Below, in pieces: positions 45,843-54,052 of a DNA stretch of 64,000 nt; the first letter of the stretch is position 1; each line of letters starts with the position of its first letter. The stretch is from Nocardioides sp. GTDB lineage: Bacteria > Actinomycetota > Actinomycetes > Propionibacteriales > Nocardioidaceae. The stretch lies in NCBI RefSeq assembly GCF_030149505.1, contig NZ_JASBRN010000057.1, positions 18,276-82,275 of the forward strand. The letters are read 5' to 3'. Both the position numbers and the translations under genes were made by a program. The notes under the pieces were generated by a model. The model was not told the DNA's origin. It saw only the letters and a list, made by a program, of their open reading frames with translations, and made no database searches.

Positions 45843-46636
45843 CACTGGGCCTCCCGTGCCTGGTCGTCCCGTGCCTGGTCGTAGTCGGCCCAGATCTCCT
45901 CGTCGCTCTTGCCCGCGGCCTTGCCCGCGCGCCAGATCGGGCCGGGGTCGACGGCGCGCGGCTGGCGGGCCTGGCCTCCGCGCCAGTAGCCCATGACGTC
46001 GTACTGCTCGGAGGGCAGCCGAACGTCGCGCATGAGGTGCTTGCGGATCGCGCGCATCTGCGCGGACTCGCCCGCCATCCAGAAGTAGCCGGGGCCCTCG
46101 GGCCAGGTGAGGTCCGCGACGACGTCGGCCAGCGCGGACTGCCCGTCCCCGGGCTGGGCGAGCCAGGTCACCTCGACGGTGTCGGGGAGGTAGCCCTGGG
46201 GGCGCTCGGGCACCTCGGCCCAGACCCGGACCGGCAGGTCCGTGGAGGAGCAGATCCGCGCGATCGCGGGCAGCGCGGTGAGGTCGCCGACGAGCATCAG
46301 CCAGCCCGCGTCGGCGGGCGGGGTGAACGAGCCCTTGGGGTCGGTGACCACCACGGTCTCCCCGACCACGCCCTCCGGGCGCTGGGCCCACTCGGTGACC
46401 AGGCCCTCGTTGTGGACGACCACGTCGAGCACGAGCTCGGAGCCGTCCCAGGAGCGCACGGTGTAGTAGCGCGACTGGAACTGCCCGGGCACCACGAGGG
46501 CCACCCACTCGTCGGGCAGCCCGGTGCTGGTGAAACCGGCCAGGCCCTCGCCTCCGAGGCGCAGGCGCAGGAGGTGGTCGGCCAACCGCTCACGACCCAG
46601 GACGGTCGCGGAGTGCTGCTGGGCTCGGACGCTCAC
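45842..46636 (-). CDS. Siderophore-interacting protein (ViuB family)
   Basis: The 264-residue flavoprotein belongs to the siderophore-interacting FAD-binding family: QFQSRYYTVRSWDG matches the FAD-binding RxYTxR motif, VVTDPKGSF and LMLVGDLTALPAIARI follow, and YFWMAGESAQMRAIRKHL is the C-terminal SIP signature, followed by YWRGG. It reduces ferric siderophores inside the cell using NAD(P)H. The GTG start is 6 bases after TAGGGT (46648-46643 on the minus strand), so it has its own leaderless-type promoter, almost touching the end of tmsB. Confidence 0.88.
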   Translation of the reverse strand: MSVRAQQHSATVLGRERLADHLLRLRLGGEGLAGFTSTGLPDEWVALVVPGQFQSRYYTVRSWDGSELVLDVVVHNEGLVTEWAQRPEGVVGETVVVTDPKGSFTPPADAGWLMLVGDLTALPAIARICSSTDLPVRVWAEVPERPQGYLPDTVEVTWLAQPGDGQSALADVVADLTWPEGPGYFWMAGESAQMRAIRKHLMRDVRLPSEQYDVMGYWRGGQARQPRAVDPGPIWRAGKAAGKSDEEIWADYDQARDDQAREAQ

Positions 46637-46649
46637 GTCCGGACCCTAC

Positions 46650-47984
46650 TCACCAGGTCGGACGCAGGGGGAATCCGTCGCGGCCCTCGTCGTCGGTCCG
46701 CACGGCCAGCACCTGGTGCAGCTGAATCTCGTTGCGCTCGAAGGCGATCCGGCTGCCGGCCATGTAGAGCCCCCAGACGCGGGCCGTCCCCTCGCCGACC
46801 TCGGCGACCGCCTCGTCCCAGTGCTCCACCAGGTTGCGGCACCACTCGCGCAGCGTGAGGGCGTAGTGGAGGCGCAGGTTCTCCTCGTGCACGACCTCCA
46901 GACCGGCGTCCTGGGCTGCGCTGATGACCGTGCCGACACCGGTCAGCTCCCCGTCGGGGAAGACGTAGCGGTCGATGAAGGCCCCGACCTCGCGCGGGCG
47001 GTTGTCGTGGCGGGTGATGCAGTGGTTCAGCAGCCGGCCCCGGGGACGCAGGTGGTCGCGCAGGAAGCCGAAGTACGCCGGGTACTGCCTGACCCCGATG
47101 TGCTCGGTGAGCCCGATGGAGCTGATGGCGTCGAAGTCGCCCTCGAGCACGTCGCGGTAGTCGCTGTGCCGGACCTCCACGAGGTCCCCGAGCCCGTCGC
47201 GGTCGATGGCCTCCTTGGCCCACGACGCCTGCTCGCGGCTCAGGGTGACCCCGAGCGCCTGCACGCCGTAGTGCCTCGCGGCGTGCCGGACCATGCCGCC
47301 CCAGCCGCAGCCGACGTCCAACAGCCGCATCCCGGGCTGCAGGCCGAGCTTGCGGCACACGAGGTCGAACTTCTCGAACTGGGCCTGCTCCAAGGTGGCG
47401 TCCTGCTCGGGGAAGACCGCGCAGGTGTAGGCCATCGAGGGCCCGAGCACGAGCTCGTAGAAGGCGTTGGAGACGTCGTAGTGGTGCGAGATCACCTCGG
47501 CGTCGCGGCTGAGGGAGTGCCGCAGCCCCTCGACGGTCCGGCGCCAGCGTGGGAGGTGCTCCTGGGGCGGCGGGGGCGGCGGCTTGAGGGCTGAGAGCCC
47601 GACCGTCGAGGCCAGCCCGCGCACGAGCGAGACCGCCTCGCCGAGGCTCGGTGCGCGGAACCGGAGGTGGCTCTGCAGGAGCCGCATCGCCTCGTAGGGG
47701 TCGCCCGGGTGGACGCCGTGGATGTCGAGGTCACCGGAGACGTAGGCGCGGGCCATGCCCAGGTCGCCGGGGGCGGTCAGGAGGTAGGACAGGCCGCGCG
47801 AGTTCTTCAGCTCCAAGGTGATCGTCGCGTCCCGGGGACCGGCCACGCTGCCGTCGTACGCCTCGAAGCGCACGGGCATGCCGTCGCGCAGCAGCGAGGC
47901 CACCGCCTCGCCGATCGAGGTCCTGCCGCCGTTGCCGTTGCCCTTGCCGTTGCCGTTGCCGTCGCCGTCGTGGGCTGGGGTCAT
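46650..47984 (-). CDS. tmsB: Fatty acid 10-methylene/methyl synthase methyltransferase (TmsB/BfaA type)
   Basis: The 444-residue SAM-dependent enzyme is in the cyclopropane fatty acid synthase family: VISHHYDVSNAFYELVLGPSMAYTCAVF, SAM motif LLDVGCGWGGMVRHAA, SIGLTEHIG and REWCRNLVEHW. With the FAD oxidoreductase directly upstream it matches the two-gene system that methylenates C10 of oleoyl phospholipids and reduces it to 10-methylstearate (tuberculostearate). The ATG overlaps the tmsA stop (ATGA). The N-terminus holds a Gly-Asn-Lys repeat tract before the family domain begins at about residue 23. Assignment to plain cyclopropane synthase is less likely because of the pairing. Confidence 0.88.
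   Translation of the reverse strand: MTPAHDGDGNGNGKGNGNGGRTSIGEAVASLLRDGMPVRFEAYDGSVAGPRDATITLELKNSRGLSYLLTAPGDLGMARAYVSGDLDIHGVHPGDPYEAMRLLQSHLRFRAPSLGEAVSLVRGLASTVGLSALKPPPPPPQEHLPRWRRTVEGLRHSLSRDAEVISHHYDVSNAFYELVLGPSMAYTCAVFPEQDATLEQAQFEKFDLVCRKLGLQPGMRLLDVGCGWGGMVRHAARHYGVQALGVTLSREQASWAKEAIDRDGLGDLVEVRHSDYRDVLEGDFDAISSIGLTEHIGVRQYPAYFGFLRDHLRPRGRLLNHCITRHDNRPREVGAFIDRYVFPDGELTGVGTVISAAQDAGLEVVHEENLRLHYALTLREWCRNLVEHWDEAVAEVGEGTARVWGLYMAGSRIAFERNEIQLHQVLAVRTDDEGRDGFPLRPTW
47926..47970 (-). repeat. Hexanucleotide repeat coding for Gly-Asn
   Basis: Near-perfect repeats of GGCAAC (with GGCAAG and GGCGAC variants) encode DGDGNGNGKGNGNGG at the N-terminus of TmsB. Such tracts can change length by slippage in whole hexamers without shifting frame. 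Confidence 0.8.
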
Positions 47985-49345
47985 CGCCTGCGCACCGCCT
48001 TGTCGTAGAGGGAGGTCAACCGGTCGTCGGGGTCGTGGGCAGCCTTGACGGCTGCCAGGTGGGCGCCGTCGTAGAGCCGGTCGAAGGTGGCGCGGTCGTA
48101 GAACGCCTCGGAGTAGAGCGACTTGTGGCCGCCGAGCTCGAGGACCTTGTCCTCGACCGCGCGGTTGACGGGTCCGTCGGGGGCCTCGGGGCCGACCGGC
48201 ACGGTGCCCCAGAAGCCGACGTTGACGTAGGTCTCCCCCGGCTCGAGCGGGTACGTCGGCCAGTCGCGCTGCGCGACGAGCGGGCAGATCCACACCGGCG
48301 TCATGCCCACCAGCTCGTCGAACCAGTCGAGGAACTCCGGCAGCCGCTCCACCGGGACCTCGACGTCCTGGACGACCCGCTCGCGCTGCGGCCGCCCCGC
48401 TCGGCGGTCGAGCCGCTCGACGATCCCGAAGCGGGTGTCCAGCCCGACCAGCCGGTGGTAGACGTCACTGCGGCGCCAGCGCCGCGGCCACAGCCGGCGC
48501 ACCAGCGGCCGGTGCAGGCCCAGCGCCCCGGAGCACCAGAACCAGTCGGTGTCCCAGCGCCAGAGGTAGTCGTCGGTGCTCAGCACGTCGTGCTCGCGCT
48601 CCTGGAGGCTCTGGAAGAAGATCCGGTCCCGGGTGTAGTCGCTGGCATCGCGGGCGGGGCCCTCGGCCCAGCGCGCGAGCGTCAAGTAGGCCTCGTGCGG
48701 GCCGAAGACCGTGCCGTCGAGGGCGTCGACGCGCACGCCCTCGTGCTCGCCGGTCCCGGTGATCTCCGCGACCGCCTCGGCCAGCCGGCCCCGGTCGTCG
48801 AACCGCACGTGCTGCAGCCGCACGTGGCCGGGGGCCTCGACCAGCTCGATCCTCAGCCGGGTGGCGTAGCCCAGGGAGCCGTAGGAGTTGGGGAAGGCGT
48901 CGAAGAGCGCGTCGCCGGGACGGGTGGTCACCACCTCGCCGGCGCCGGTGAGCACGTCCATCTCCTGGACGGCCTCGTGCGGCAGCCCGAGCCGGAAGCT
49001 CGTGGACTCGATGCCGAGCCCCGTGACGGCCCCGCCCAGCGTGATGGTGCGCAGCTGCGGCACGACGGTCGGGACCAACCCGTGGGCGAGCGTGGCGTCG
49101 ACGAGGTCCTCGTAGGTGCACATGCCCTGGACCTCGGCGGTCCGCGCCGCCCGGTCCACCTCGATGACGCCGTCCAGGTCGCTCACGTCCAGCCCCGGCG
49201 AGCCGGTCGCCGCCCGCGGGCGGAACAGGTTGGAGGTGCGCTTCGCGAGCCGGACGGGCACGCCCGGCGGGATCGCGGCGTACGACGCCTGCAGCCGCTC
49301 GACCGCGGCCGCGTGCTCCCGCCAGGGGTCCCGGACGTCCCTCAC
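47981..49345 (-). CDS. tmsA: FAD-dependent oxidoreductase for 10-methyl fatty acids (TmsA/BfaB type)
   Basis: The 454-residue protein has a VAO-type FAD-binding domain (TSNLFRPR, GLDVSDLDGVIEVD, VVPQLRTITLGGAVTGLGIES) and a DWARF1-like C-terminal half with WFWCSGAL and VGFWGTVPVG. The pair with TmsB points to reduction of the 10-methylene intermediate to the 10-methyl branch. The GTG before RDVRDPWREH was chosen because TAGCGT lies 7 bases upstream (49358-49353, minus strand). Upstream is the deaminase-like gene at 49375 on the same strand, only 29 bases away. Confidence 0.86.
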   Translation of the reverse strand: MRDVRDPWREHAAAVERLQASYAAIPPGVPVRLAKRTSNLFRPRAATGSPGLDVSDLDGVIEVDRAARTAEVQGMCTYEDLVDATLAHGLVPTVVPQLRTITLGGAVTGLGIESTSFRLGLPHEAVQEMDVLTGAGEVVTTRPGDALFDAFPNSYGSLGYATRLRIELVEAPGHVRLQHVRFDDRGRLAEAVAEITGTGEHEGVRVDALDGTVFGPHEAYLTLARWAEGPARDASDYTRDRIFFQSLQEREHDVLSTDDYLWRWDTDWFWCSGALGLHRPLVRRLWPRRWRRSDVYHRLVGLDTRFGIVERLDRRAGRPQRERVVQDVEVPVERLPEFLDWFDELVGMTPVWICPLVAQRDWPTYPLEPGETYVNVGFWGTVPVGPEAPDGPVNRAVEDKVLELGGHKSLYSEAFYDRATFDRLYDGAHLAAVKAAHDPDDRLTSLYDKAVRRR

Positions 49346-49374
49346 ACCGACGACGCTACCCCCACGGGTATGCC

Positions 49375-49728
49375 TCAAGAGGTGCTGGACGCGCCGATCG
49401 TCCCGCGCGGGTCGCCGAGGTGCAGCACCACGCCGGCCCCGGCGAAGTCGCGGACCGCGGCCAGGTCGGCGGCGGCCAGCTCCGCGGCCTCGCTGAGCAC
49501 CACGGCCGCTTCCAGGCCGGCCGAGCCCGACGCCACGGCCATCGCGATGCAGGTGCCGAGCGCGGAGACCTGCAGCGAGGGCAGGTCGACGGTGGCGGCG
49601 GCGTAGGTGCGGCCGTCGCTGTCGCGGACCGCGGCACCCTCCGCGGCGCCGGTGCGGGCGCGGGTGGCCCGGGCCAGGGTCACCAGCTTCTTGTCCTCGG
49701 CGCTCAGCTCGTCACTCGTGCTGGTCAC
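49375..49728 (-). CDS. Cytidine deaminase-like protein (actinobacterial CorC-Era linker gene)
   Basis: The 117-residue protein has a deaminase-like fold pattern (KKLVTLARATRARTGAAEGAAVRDSDGRTYAAATV, LPSLQVSALGTCIAMAVASG, EAAVVLSEAA) but lacks the canonical HAE and PCxxC zinc motifs of active cytidine deaminase: position HAE is replaced and only one Cys is visible. It probably does not deaminate cytidine. The GTG start overlaps the corC stop (GTGA). The same small gene sits between corC and era in mycobacteria (Rv2365c-like), by recollection of gene order. Confidence 0.75.
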   Translation of the reverse strand: MTSTSDELSAEDKKLVTLARATRARTGAAEGAAVRDSDGRTYAAATVDLPSLQVSALGTCIAMAVASGSAGLEAAVVLSEAAELAAADLAAVRDFAGAGVVLHLGDPRGTIGASSTS

Positions 49729-51017
49729 TCGTCCTCGTCCTCCTCCTCGTGCTCCACGCGCGTGATGAGCACGGTGTCGATCTTGTTGCGGCGTCCCGAG
49801 GCCGACTCCGCGACGAACCGCAGGTCGTGGGCCTCCACCGTCGAGCCTGGGATCGGCACGAGGCCGAGGTGCTTGGCCATGAGCCCGCCGACGGAGTCGA
49901 CGTCCTCCTCCTCGACGTCGAAGCCGAAGAGCTCCTCGAGGTCGTCGACGGGGAAGCGCGAGGGCACCCGGAACAACCCCGGCCCGACCTCGTCGGCCTG
50001 GACCTCCTCGGGGTCGTACTCGTCGCTGATCTCCCCGACGATCTCCTCGAGGATGTCCTCGATGGTGATGAGGCCGGCGGTGCCGCCGTACTCGTCGACG
50101 ACGACCGCGACGTGCTGGCGCCGGGCCTGCATCTCGCGCAGCAGGTCGTCGACCGGCTTGGACTCCGGCACGAAGTAGGGCTCGCGCATGACCGAGTCGA
50201 TCCGCTCGGTGAACTCCGCGTCGGGCTCGTCGAAGTCGCGACGGACGAGGTCCTTGAGGTAGGCGATGCCCACGACGCGGTCGAGGTTGTCCTCGATCAC
50301 CGGCACCCGGCTGAAGCCGCTGCGCAGGAAGAGCGAGAGGGTCTGGCGCAGGTTCTTGTGGCGCTCGACGAAGACCACGTCGTTGCGCGGGACCATCACC
50401 TCGCGTGCGGTGGTGTCGCCGAGCTCGAAGACGGAGTGGATCATCCGCCGCTCCTCGCTCTCGATGAGCGAGGAGGCCTCGGCGAGGTCGACGAGCTCGC
50501 GCAGCTCGGTCTCGGTGGAGAACGGGCCGTCGCTGAAGCCCTTGCCGGGGGTGATGGCGTTGCCCAGCAGGATCAGCACCCGCGGGAGCGGGCCGAGGAT
50601 GCGGGTGACGAAGGTGAGCGGCCCGGCCGAGAGCAGCGCGACGGACTCCGAGTGCTGGCGGCCCAGGGTGCGGGGGGCGACACCGATGACGACGAAGGAG
50701 ACGACCAGCATCACCGCGACGGTCACCGCCACCGTGAGGCCCCACGACTCCTGCAGGCGCTGGCGCACCAGGTGCGTGGCCAGCACGATCGCGGTCACCT
50801 CGCACGCCAGGCGCAGCAGCAGCGCGGTGTTGAGGTAGCGCGGGGCGTCCTCGAGCAGGTGCAGGAGCCGGCGGGAGCCGGCGCGGTCCTCCGCGGCCAG
50901 CTCGCCCGCGCGCGCCTGGGAGAAGGAGCCGAGCGCGGCGTCGGCGGCCGAGAACACCCCCGCGAGCAGGACCAGGGAGGCGACCGCGACGAGCAGCCAG
51001 ACGTCGCCCGGGATCAC
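49725..51017 (-). CDS. CNNM/CorC-HlyC family transporter-like protein
   Basis: The 430-residue protein has a DUF21/CNNM membrane domain of about four helices (residues about 5-150), two CBS domains (about 200-315; TAREVMVPRNDVVFVE and HVAVVVDEYGGTAGLITIEDILEEIVGEI), and a CorC_HlyC domain (about 335-420) ending in an acidic tail. Such proteins are linked to magnesium or cobalt efflux. The GTG start overlaps the ybeY stop (GTGA) and its own stop overlaps the deaminase-like gene, forming a phoH-ybeY-corC-deaminase run. Confidence 0.92.
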   Translation of the reverse strand: MIPGDVWLLVAVASLVLLAGVFSAADAALGSFSQARAGELAAEDRAGSRRLLHLLEDAPRYLNTALLLRLACEVTAIVLATHLVRQRLQESWGLTVAVTVAVMLVVSFVVIGVAPRTLGRQHSESVALLSAGPLTFVTRILGPLPRVLILLGNAITPGKGFSDGPFSTETELRELVDLAEASSLIESEERRMIHSVFELGDTTAREVMVPRNDVVFVERHKNLRQTLSLFLRSGFSRVPVIEDNLDRVVGIAYLKDLVRRDFDEPDAEFTERIDSVMREPYFVPESKPVDDLLREMQARRQHVAVVVDEYGGTAGLITIEDILEEIVGEISDEYDPEEVQADEVGPGLFRVPSRFPVDDLEELFGFDVEEEDVDSVGGLMAKHLGLVPIPGSTVEAHDLRFVAESASGRRNKIDTVLITRVEHEEEDEDE

Positions 51018-51469
51018 GTGAGGGTGGCGCGCCAGGCGGCGAGCAGCTCGTCCTGGAGGCCGAACATCTCGGCGTGCTCCTCGGGCTCGGCGTGGTCGTA
51101 GCCCAGCAGGTGCAGGACCCCGTGCACCGTGAGCAGGTCCAGCTCGGCGACGGTCCCGTGGCCGGCGGTCTCGCCCTGGCGCTCGGCGACGACGGGGCAC
51201 AGCACCAGGTCGCCGAGGACGCCCTCCTCGGGCTCCTCGCCCACCAGCCCGGGGCGCAGCTCGTCCATCGGGAAGGCCAGCACGTCGGTGGGACCGACCT
51301 TGCCCATCCACTGCTCGTTGAGCTCGGCGATGGTCGCCTCGTCGACCGCCTTGATGCACAGCTCGGCCAGCGGGTGGACGCGCATCCGGTCCATCACGAA
51401 CCGGCTCAGCGTGCTCAGTCGGCGCACGTCCACGTCACGCCCGGACTCGTCGAGGACCTCGATGCTCAC
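51014..51469 (-). CDS. ybeY: Endoribonuclease YbeY (rRNA maturation factor)
   Basis: The 151-residue metalloprotease-fold RNase carries the zinc motif HGVLHLLGYDHAEPEEH near residues 117-133 and TDVLAFPMDE before it. YbeY acts in 16S rRNA 3' processing and ribosome quality control. The GTG follows GAGGATGGCCCC. The gene is 64 bases below phoH in the usual phoH-ybeY order. Confidence 0.93.
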   Translation of the reverse strand: MSIEVLDESGRDVDVRRLSTLSRFVMDRMRVHPLAELCIKAVDEATIAELNEQWMGKVGPTDVLAFPMDELRPGLVGEEPEEGVLGDLVLCPVVAERQGETAGHGTVAELDLLTVHGVLHLLGYDHAEPEEHAEMFGLQDELLAAWRATLT

Positions 51470-51533
51470 GGGGCCATCCTCGCGCACGGCCTCGGTGGAC
51501 GGCCCGGGCCCCTTCGTCACGAGCGCCCCGGGG

Positions 51534-53630
51534 TCACGAGCGCTGCTTGCGGTGCGTGCGCGCCGGCGGGCCGCTGCGCGGAGCGTCCTGCTGTGCGCGG
51601 GCGTCGAACTCGTCGTACGCCGCCACGATCCGGCCCACGAGCTTGTGCCGCACCACGTCGGCCGAGGTGAGCCGGTGGAAGCCGATGTCCTCGACGCCGT
51701 CGAGGATGTCCTCGACCACGCGCAGTCCCGAGCGGACACCGCCGGGCAGGTCGGTCTGGGTGACGTCGCCGGTGACCACGATCTTGGAGCCGAAGCCCAG
51801 GCGGGTCAGGAACATCTTCATCTGCTCCGGCGTGGTGTTCTGCGCCTCGTCGAGGATGATGAAGGAGTCGTTCAAGGTGTTGTGGGTGACGATGAAGTCG
51901 TCGGTCACGTAGAGCGAGTTCTCGGCCGCGACCTGGATGCACATGGTGTCCTGCTCGCCGATCGGCTCGATCGAGTCGATGAAGCGCATCGGCCGACCGC
52001 CGCCCGTCTCGGCGTACTTGGCGGCCTTGCGTCCCAGTCTGAACGGAGTCAGACCCTCCGGGAGCCGGATGTCGATGACGTGCGCGTCGTGGACGTAACC
52101 GACCGGTCGGCCATTCGCCCGGCCGGGCGCCCGACCAGCCGCCGGCCGGGTCCGGACGTAGGCGACCCCGCCCAGGGAGCGGACCAGGAACAGGACATCG
52201 TCACGTAGCCGGGCCGAGGTGGTGGAGTACTGGACGCGGCAGGTCCGCCCCACCTGGGTCACCGGTCCGCCATCGGTGTCGAGCAGTCCCTGGAGCAACC
52301 AGATCCGCACCCACGCCGAGTTGAACTTGTAGCTGTCGGGCACGAACTTCGTCGACGACGTGCAGCCCGCCAGTCCGAGCTCACGGATCGTGGTCGTGAC
52401 CGGGTTGGCGACACGGAGACCACCGCGACCGCCCTGGCTGTGCCGCAGCACGTAGTCGTAGTCGGACTTCTTCACCAGCTCGATGTCCGGCAACCGATCC
52501 TCCAGCGCCTGGGCCAGCTCAGGATCCGCGGTGGTGAAGCCGGGTGTCGTGGCAGTCGTGATGCAGCCGTCGCCGAGCAGCAAGCCCAGCGCGTAGGGAT
52601 CCATCGGTACGGGCTGGCTCTCGAACTCGACCGGGTCGATGAGCGGGAGCTCGTACCTCCGGGCGTGTCCACGACGCAGGGACCCGATCATCTCCTGGGT
52701 CTCGAGCGTGCGCACCATCCCGTCCCGCTTGTCCTCGGGCGTCTGCACGGTCCACAGGTGCTCGCCGCAGGCCACTGTGGAGGCACCGTCCTGGGTCGTG
52801 ACCCGATAGACCGGCTTCCTCCCCTGCGGATGGATGCCGAGGACGGGGGTGGGCAGGCCGTTGAGGCCGACGACGAGGTCTCCGACGCGGAGCTCGCCCA
52901 TGGTGCTCCAGCCCGTCGGGGTCAGGATCTTCGCGTCGTACGGCTGCGCGCGCCCACGCATGTAGGCCAGGGGCGCGACCTCGATGGTGCCGGCCGCCAT
53001 GAGCTTGGGGATCGAATCGGGGTCGATCATGTCGTGCAGCGCGTCGTAGAGCGGGCGCAGATAAGGGTCGATCTTCTCCCCCAGGGTGCCCGGCAGGAAG
53101 CCGAGGTGCTCGCCGGCCTCGACCGCGGGGCGGGTGAGGATGATCCGGTTCGCCTGCTTCGCGTGCAGCGCCTGCACGGCCTTGGCCATGGCCAGGTAGG
53201 TCTTCCCGGTGCCGGCGGGGCCGATGCCGAAGGTGATCGTGTGCTCGTCGATGGAGTCGACGTAGCGCTTCTGGTTCAGCGTCTTGGGCCGGATCGACCG
53301 GCCGCGGTTGGAGAGGATGTTGAGGCTCAGCACGTCGGCGGGGCGCTCGGTGGTCTCGGCCCGCAGCATGCCGAGGACCCGCTCGACGGTGTCGCCGGTG
53401 ACGCTCTGCCCGGTGCGCAGGATGGTGACCAGCTCGTCGAGGAGCCGCTCGCCCAGCGCCAGCTCGGACGGCTCGCCGATGAGCGTGATCCGGTTGCCGC
53501 GCACGTGCAGGTCGGCGTCGAGGGCCTCCTCCAGCTGCGCGAGGTGCTCGTCCCCGGGCCCGAGCAGGCTGACCATGTCGATGCTGTTGGGGACCACCAC
53601 GGTGTGGCGGGTCGTGTGCGCGTCAGTCAT
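51534..53630 (-). CDS. phoH: PhoH family ATPase interrupted by an intein
   Basis: The 698-residue precursor is a PhoH ATPase (extein residues 1-227 and 585-698) with a 357-residue intein. The extein has a KH-like N-terminus, P-loop GPAGTGKT (137-144) and Walker B IILDEAQ just after the insertion (591-597). Excision would rejoin YMRGR to [16 protein letters not shown], the standard PhoH sequence, giving a 341-residue product. The insertion site is at the ATPase core, so the protein should be inactive until spliced. It is the first gene of phoH-ybeY-corC; a TACAGT-like hexamer about 60 bases upstream could be its promoter. Confidence 0.95.
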   Translation of the reverse strand: MTDAHTTRHTVVVPNSIDMVSLLGPGDEHLAQLEEALDADLHVRGNRITLIGEPSELALGERLLDELVTILRTGQSVTGDTVERVLGMLRAETTERPADVLSLNILSNRGRSIRPKTLNQKRYVDSIDEHTITFGIGPAGTGKTYLAMAKAVQALHAKQANRIILTRPAVEAGEHLGFLPGTLGEKIDPYLRPLYDALHDMIDPDSIPKLMAAGTIEVAPLAYMRGRAQPYDAKILTPTGWSTMGELRVGDLVVGLNGLPTPVLGIHPQGRKPVYRVTTQDGASTVACGEHLWTVQTPEDKRDGMVRTLETQEMIGSLRRGHARRYELPLIDPVEFESQPVPMDPYALGLLLGDGCITTATTPGFTTADPELAQALEDRLPDIELVKKSDYDYVLRHSQGGRGGLRVANPVTTTIRELGLAGCTSSTKFVPDSYKFNSAWVRIWLLQGLLDTDGGPVTQVGRTCRVQYSTTSARLRDDVLFLVRSLGGVAYVRTRPAAGRAPGRANGRPVGYVHDAHVIDIRLPEGLTPFRLGRKAAKYAETGGGRPMRFIDSIEPIGEQDTMCIQVAAENSLYVTDDFIVTHNTLNDSFIILDEAQNTTPEQMKMFLTRLGFGSKIVVTGDVTQTDLPGGVRSGLRVVEDILDGVEDIGFHRLTSADVVRHKLVGRIVAAYDEFDARAQQDAPRSGPPARTHRKQRS
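51879..52949 (-). mobile_element. Class 3-type intein with LAGLIDADG homing endonuclease in PhoH
   Basis: The 357-residue intein (PhoH residues 228-584) starts with Ala, not Cys or Ser, at [14 protein letters not shown] (block A). Block B reads ACGEHLWTV, with Trp293 two residues after the His; block F reads [19 protein letters not shown] with Cys564; the end is IVTHN followed by Thr+1 (Thr582-His583-Asn584). This Trp-Cys-Thr triad is the signature of class 3 inteins, which use the internal Cys for the first cleavage. LAGLIDADG motifs are [10 protein letters not shown] (346-355) and [11 protein letters not shown] (444-454), both with the catalytic Asp, so the endonuclease looks intact. Confidence 0.88.
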
Positions 53631-53760
53631 GGATGCCCGGGAGGGCCCTCTCTGCAGTCGGGAGGCGTGCTGGTCGGAACCCCTTCACTGTACGGCGTGG
53701 GGTGGCGACCTCCCAGCGAGTTCCCCCGCCCGCGCACCCCGACCCCGTACCGTGGGGGCC

Positions 53761-54036
53761 GTGCCCGGACTCGACCCCCACCTGCGCGAGTGGGACGACG
53801 AGGACCCGGATCCCGACGACGAGTCGCTGCCGCCGTACTGGTTCCCCGGCGAGGCGATGCCCGGCGACGCCCGGCGGATGGGCCTGACCCACCACACCGT
53901 CGAGGGAGCGCTGCTGGACTTCGGCGGCCGGCTGGACTCCACCAAGCCGATCCACCGCTGGACCGCGTGGTTCCTGCTGGTGGTGTTCGGGCTGCCGGTG
54001 GTCTTCGCCGTGATGCGGCTCTTCTACTACCTCTGA
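53761..54036 (+). CDS. Small single-pass membrane protein, unknown function
   Basis: The 91-residue protein has an acidic N-terminal half (LREWDDEDPDPDDESLPPYWFPGEAMPGDARRMG) and one C-terminal membrane helix (WFLLVVFGLPVVFAVMRLFYYL). I do not recognise a named family, although similar small proteins occur in actinobacteria. The GTG start is 7 bases after TACCGT (53748-53753). It is divergent from phoH and ends 17 bases before the convergent copper monooxygenase gene. Confidence 0.72.
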   Translation: MPGLDPHLREWDDEDPDPDDESLPPYWFPGEAMPGDARRMGLTHHTVEGALLDFGGRLDSTKPIHRWTAWFLLVVFGLPVVFAVMRLFYYL

Positions 54037-54052
54037 GGCTCCTGCTCTGAGC

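Noticed and set aside
51534..53630. Treating the PhoH insertion as a frameshifted or chimeric gene
   Set aside because: The insertion is in frame, has intein blocks A, B, F, G and endonuclease motifs, and the flanks rejoin to a perfect PhoH core.
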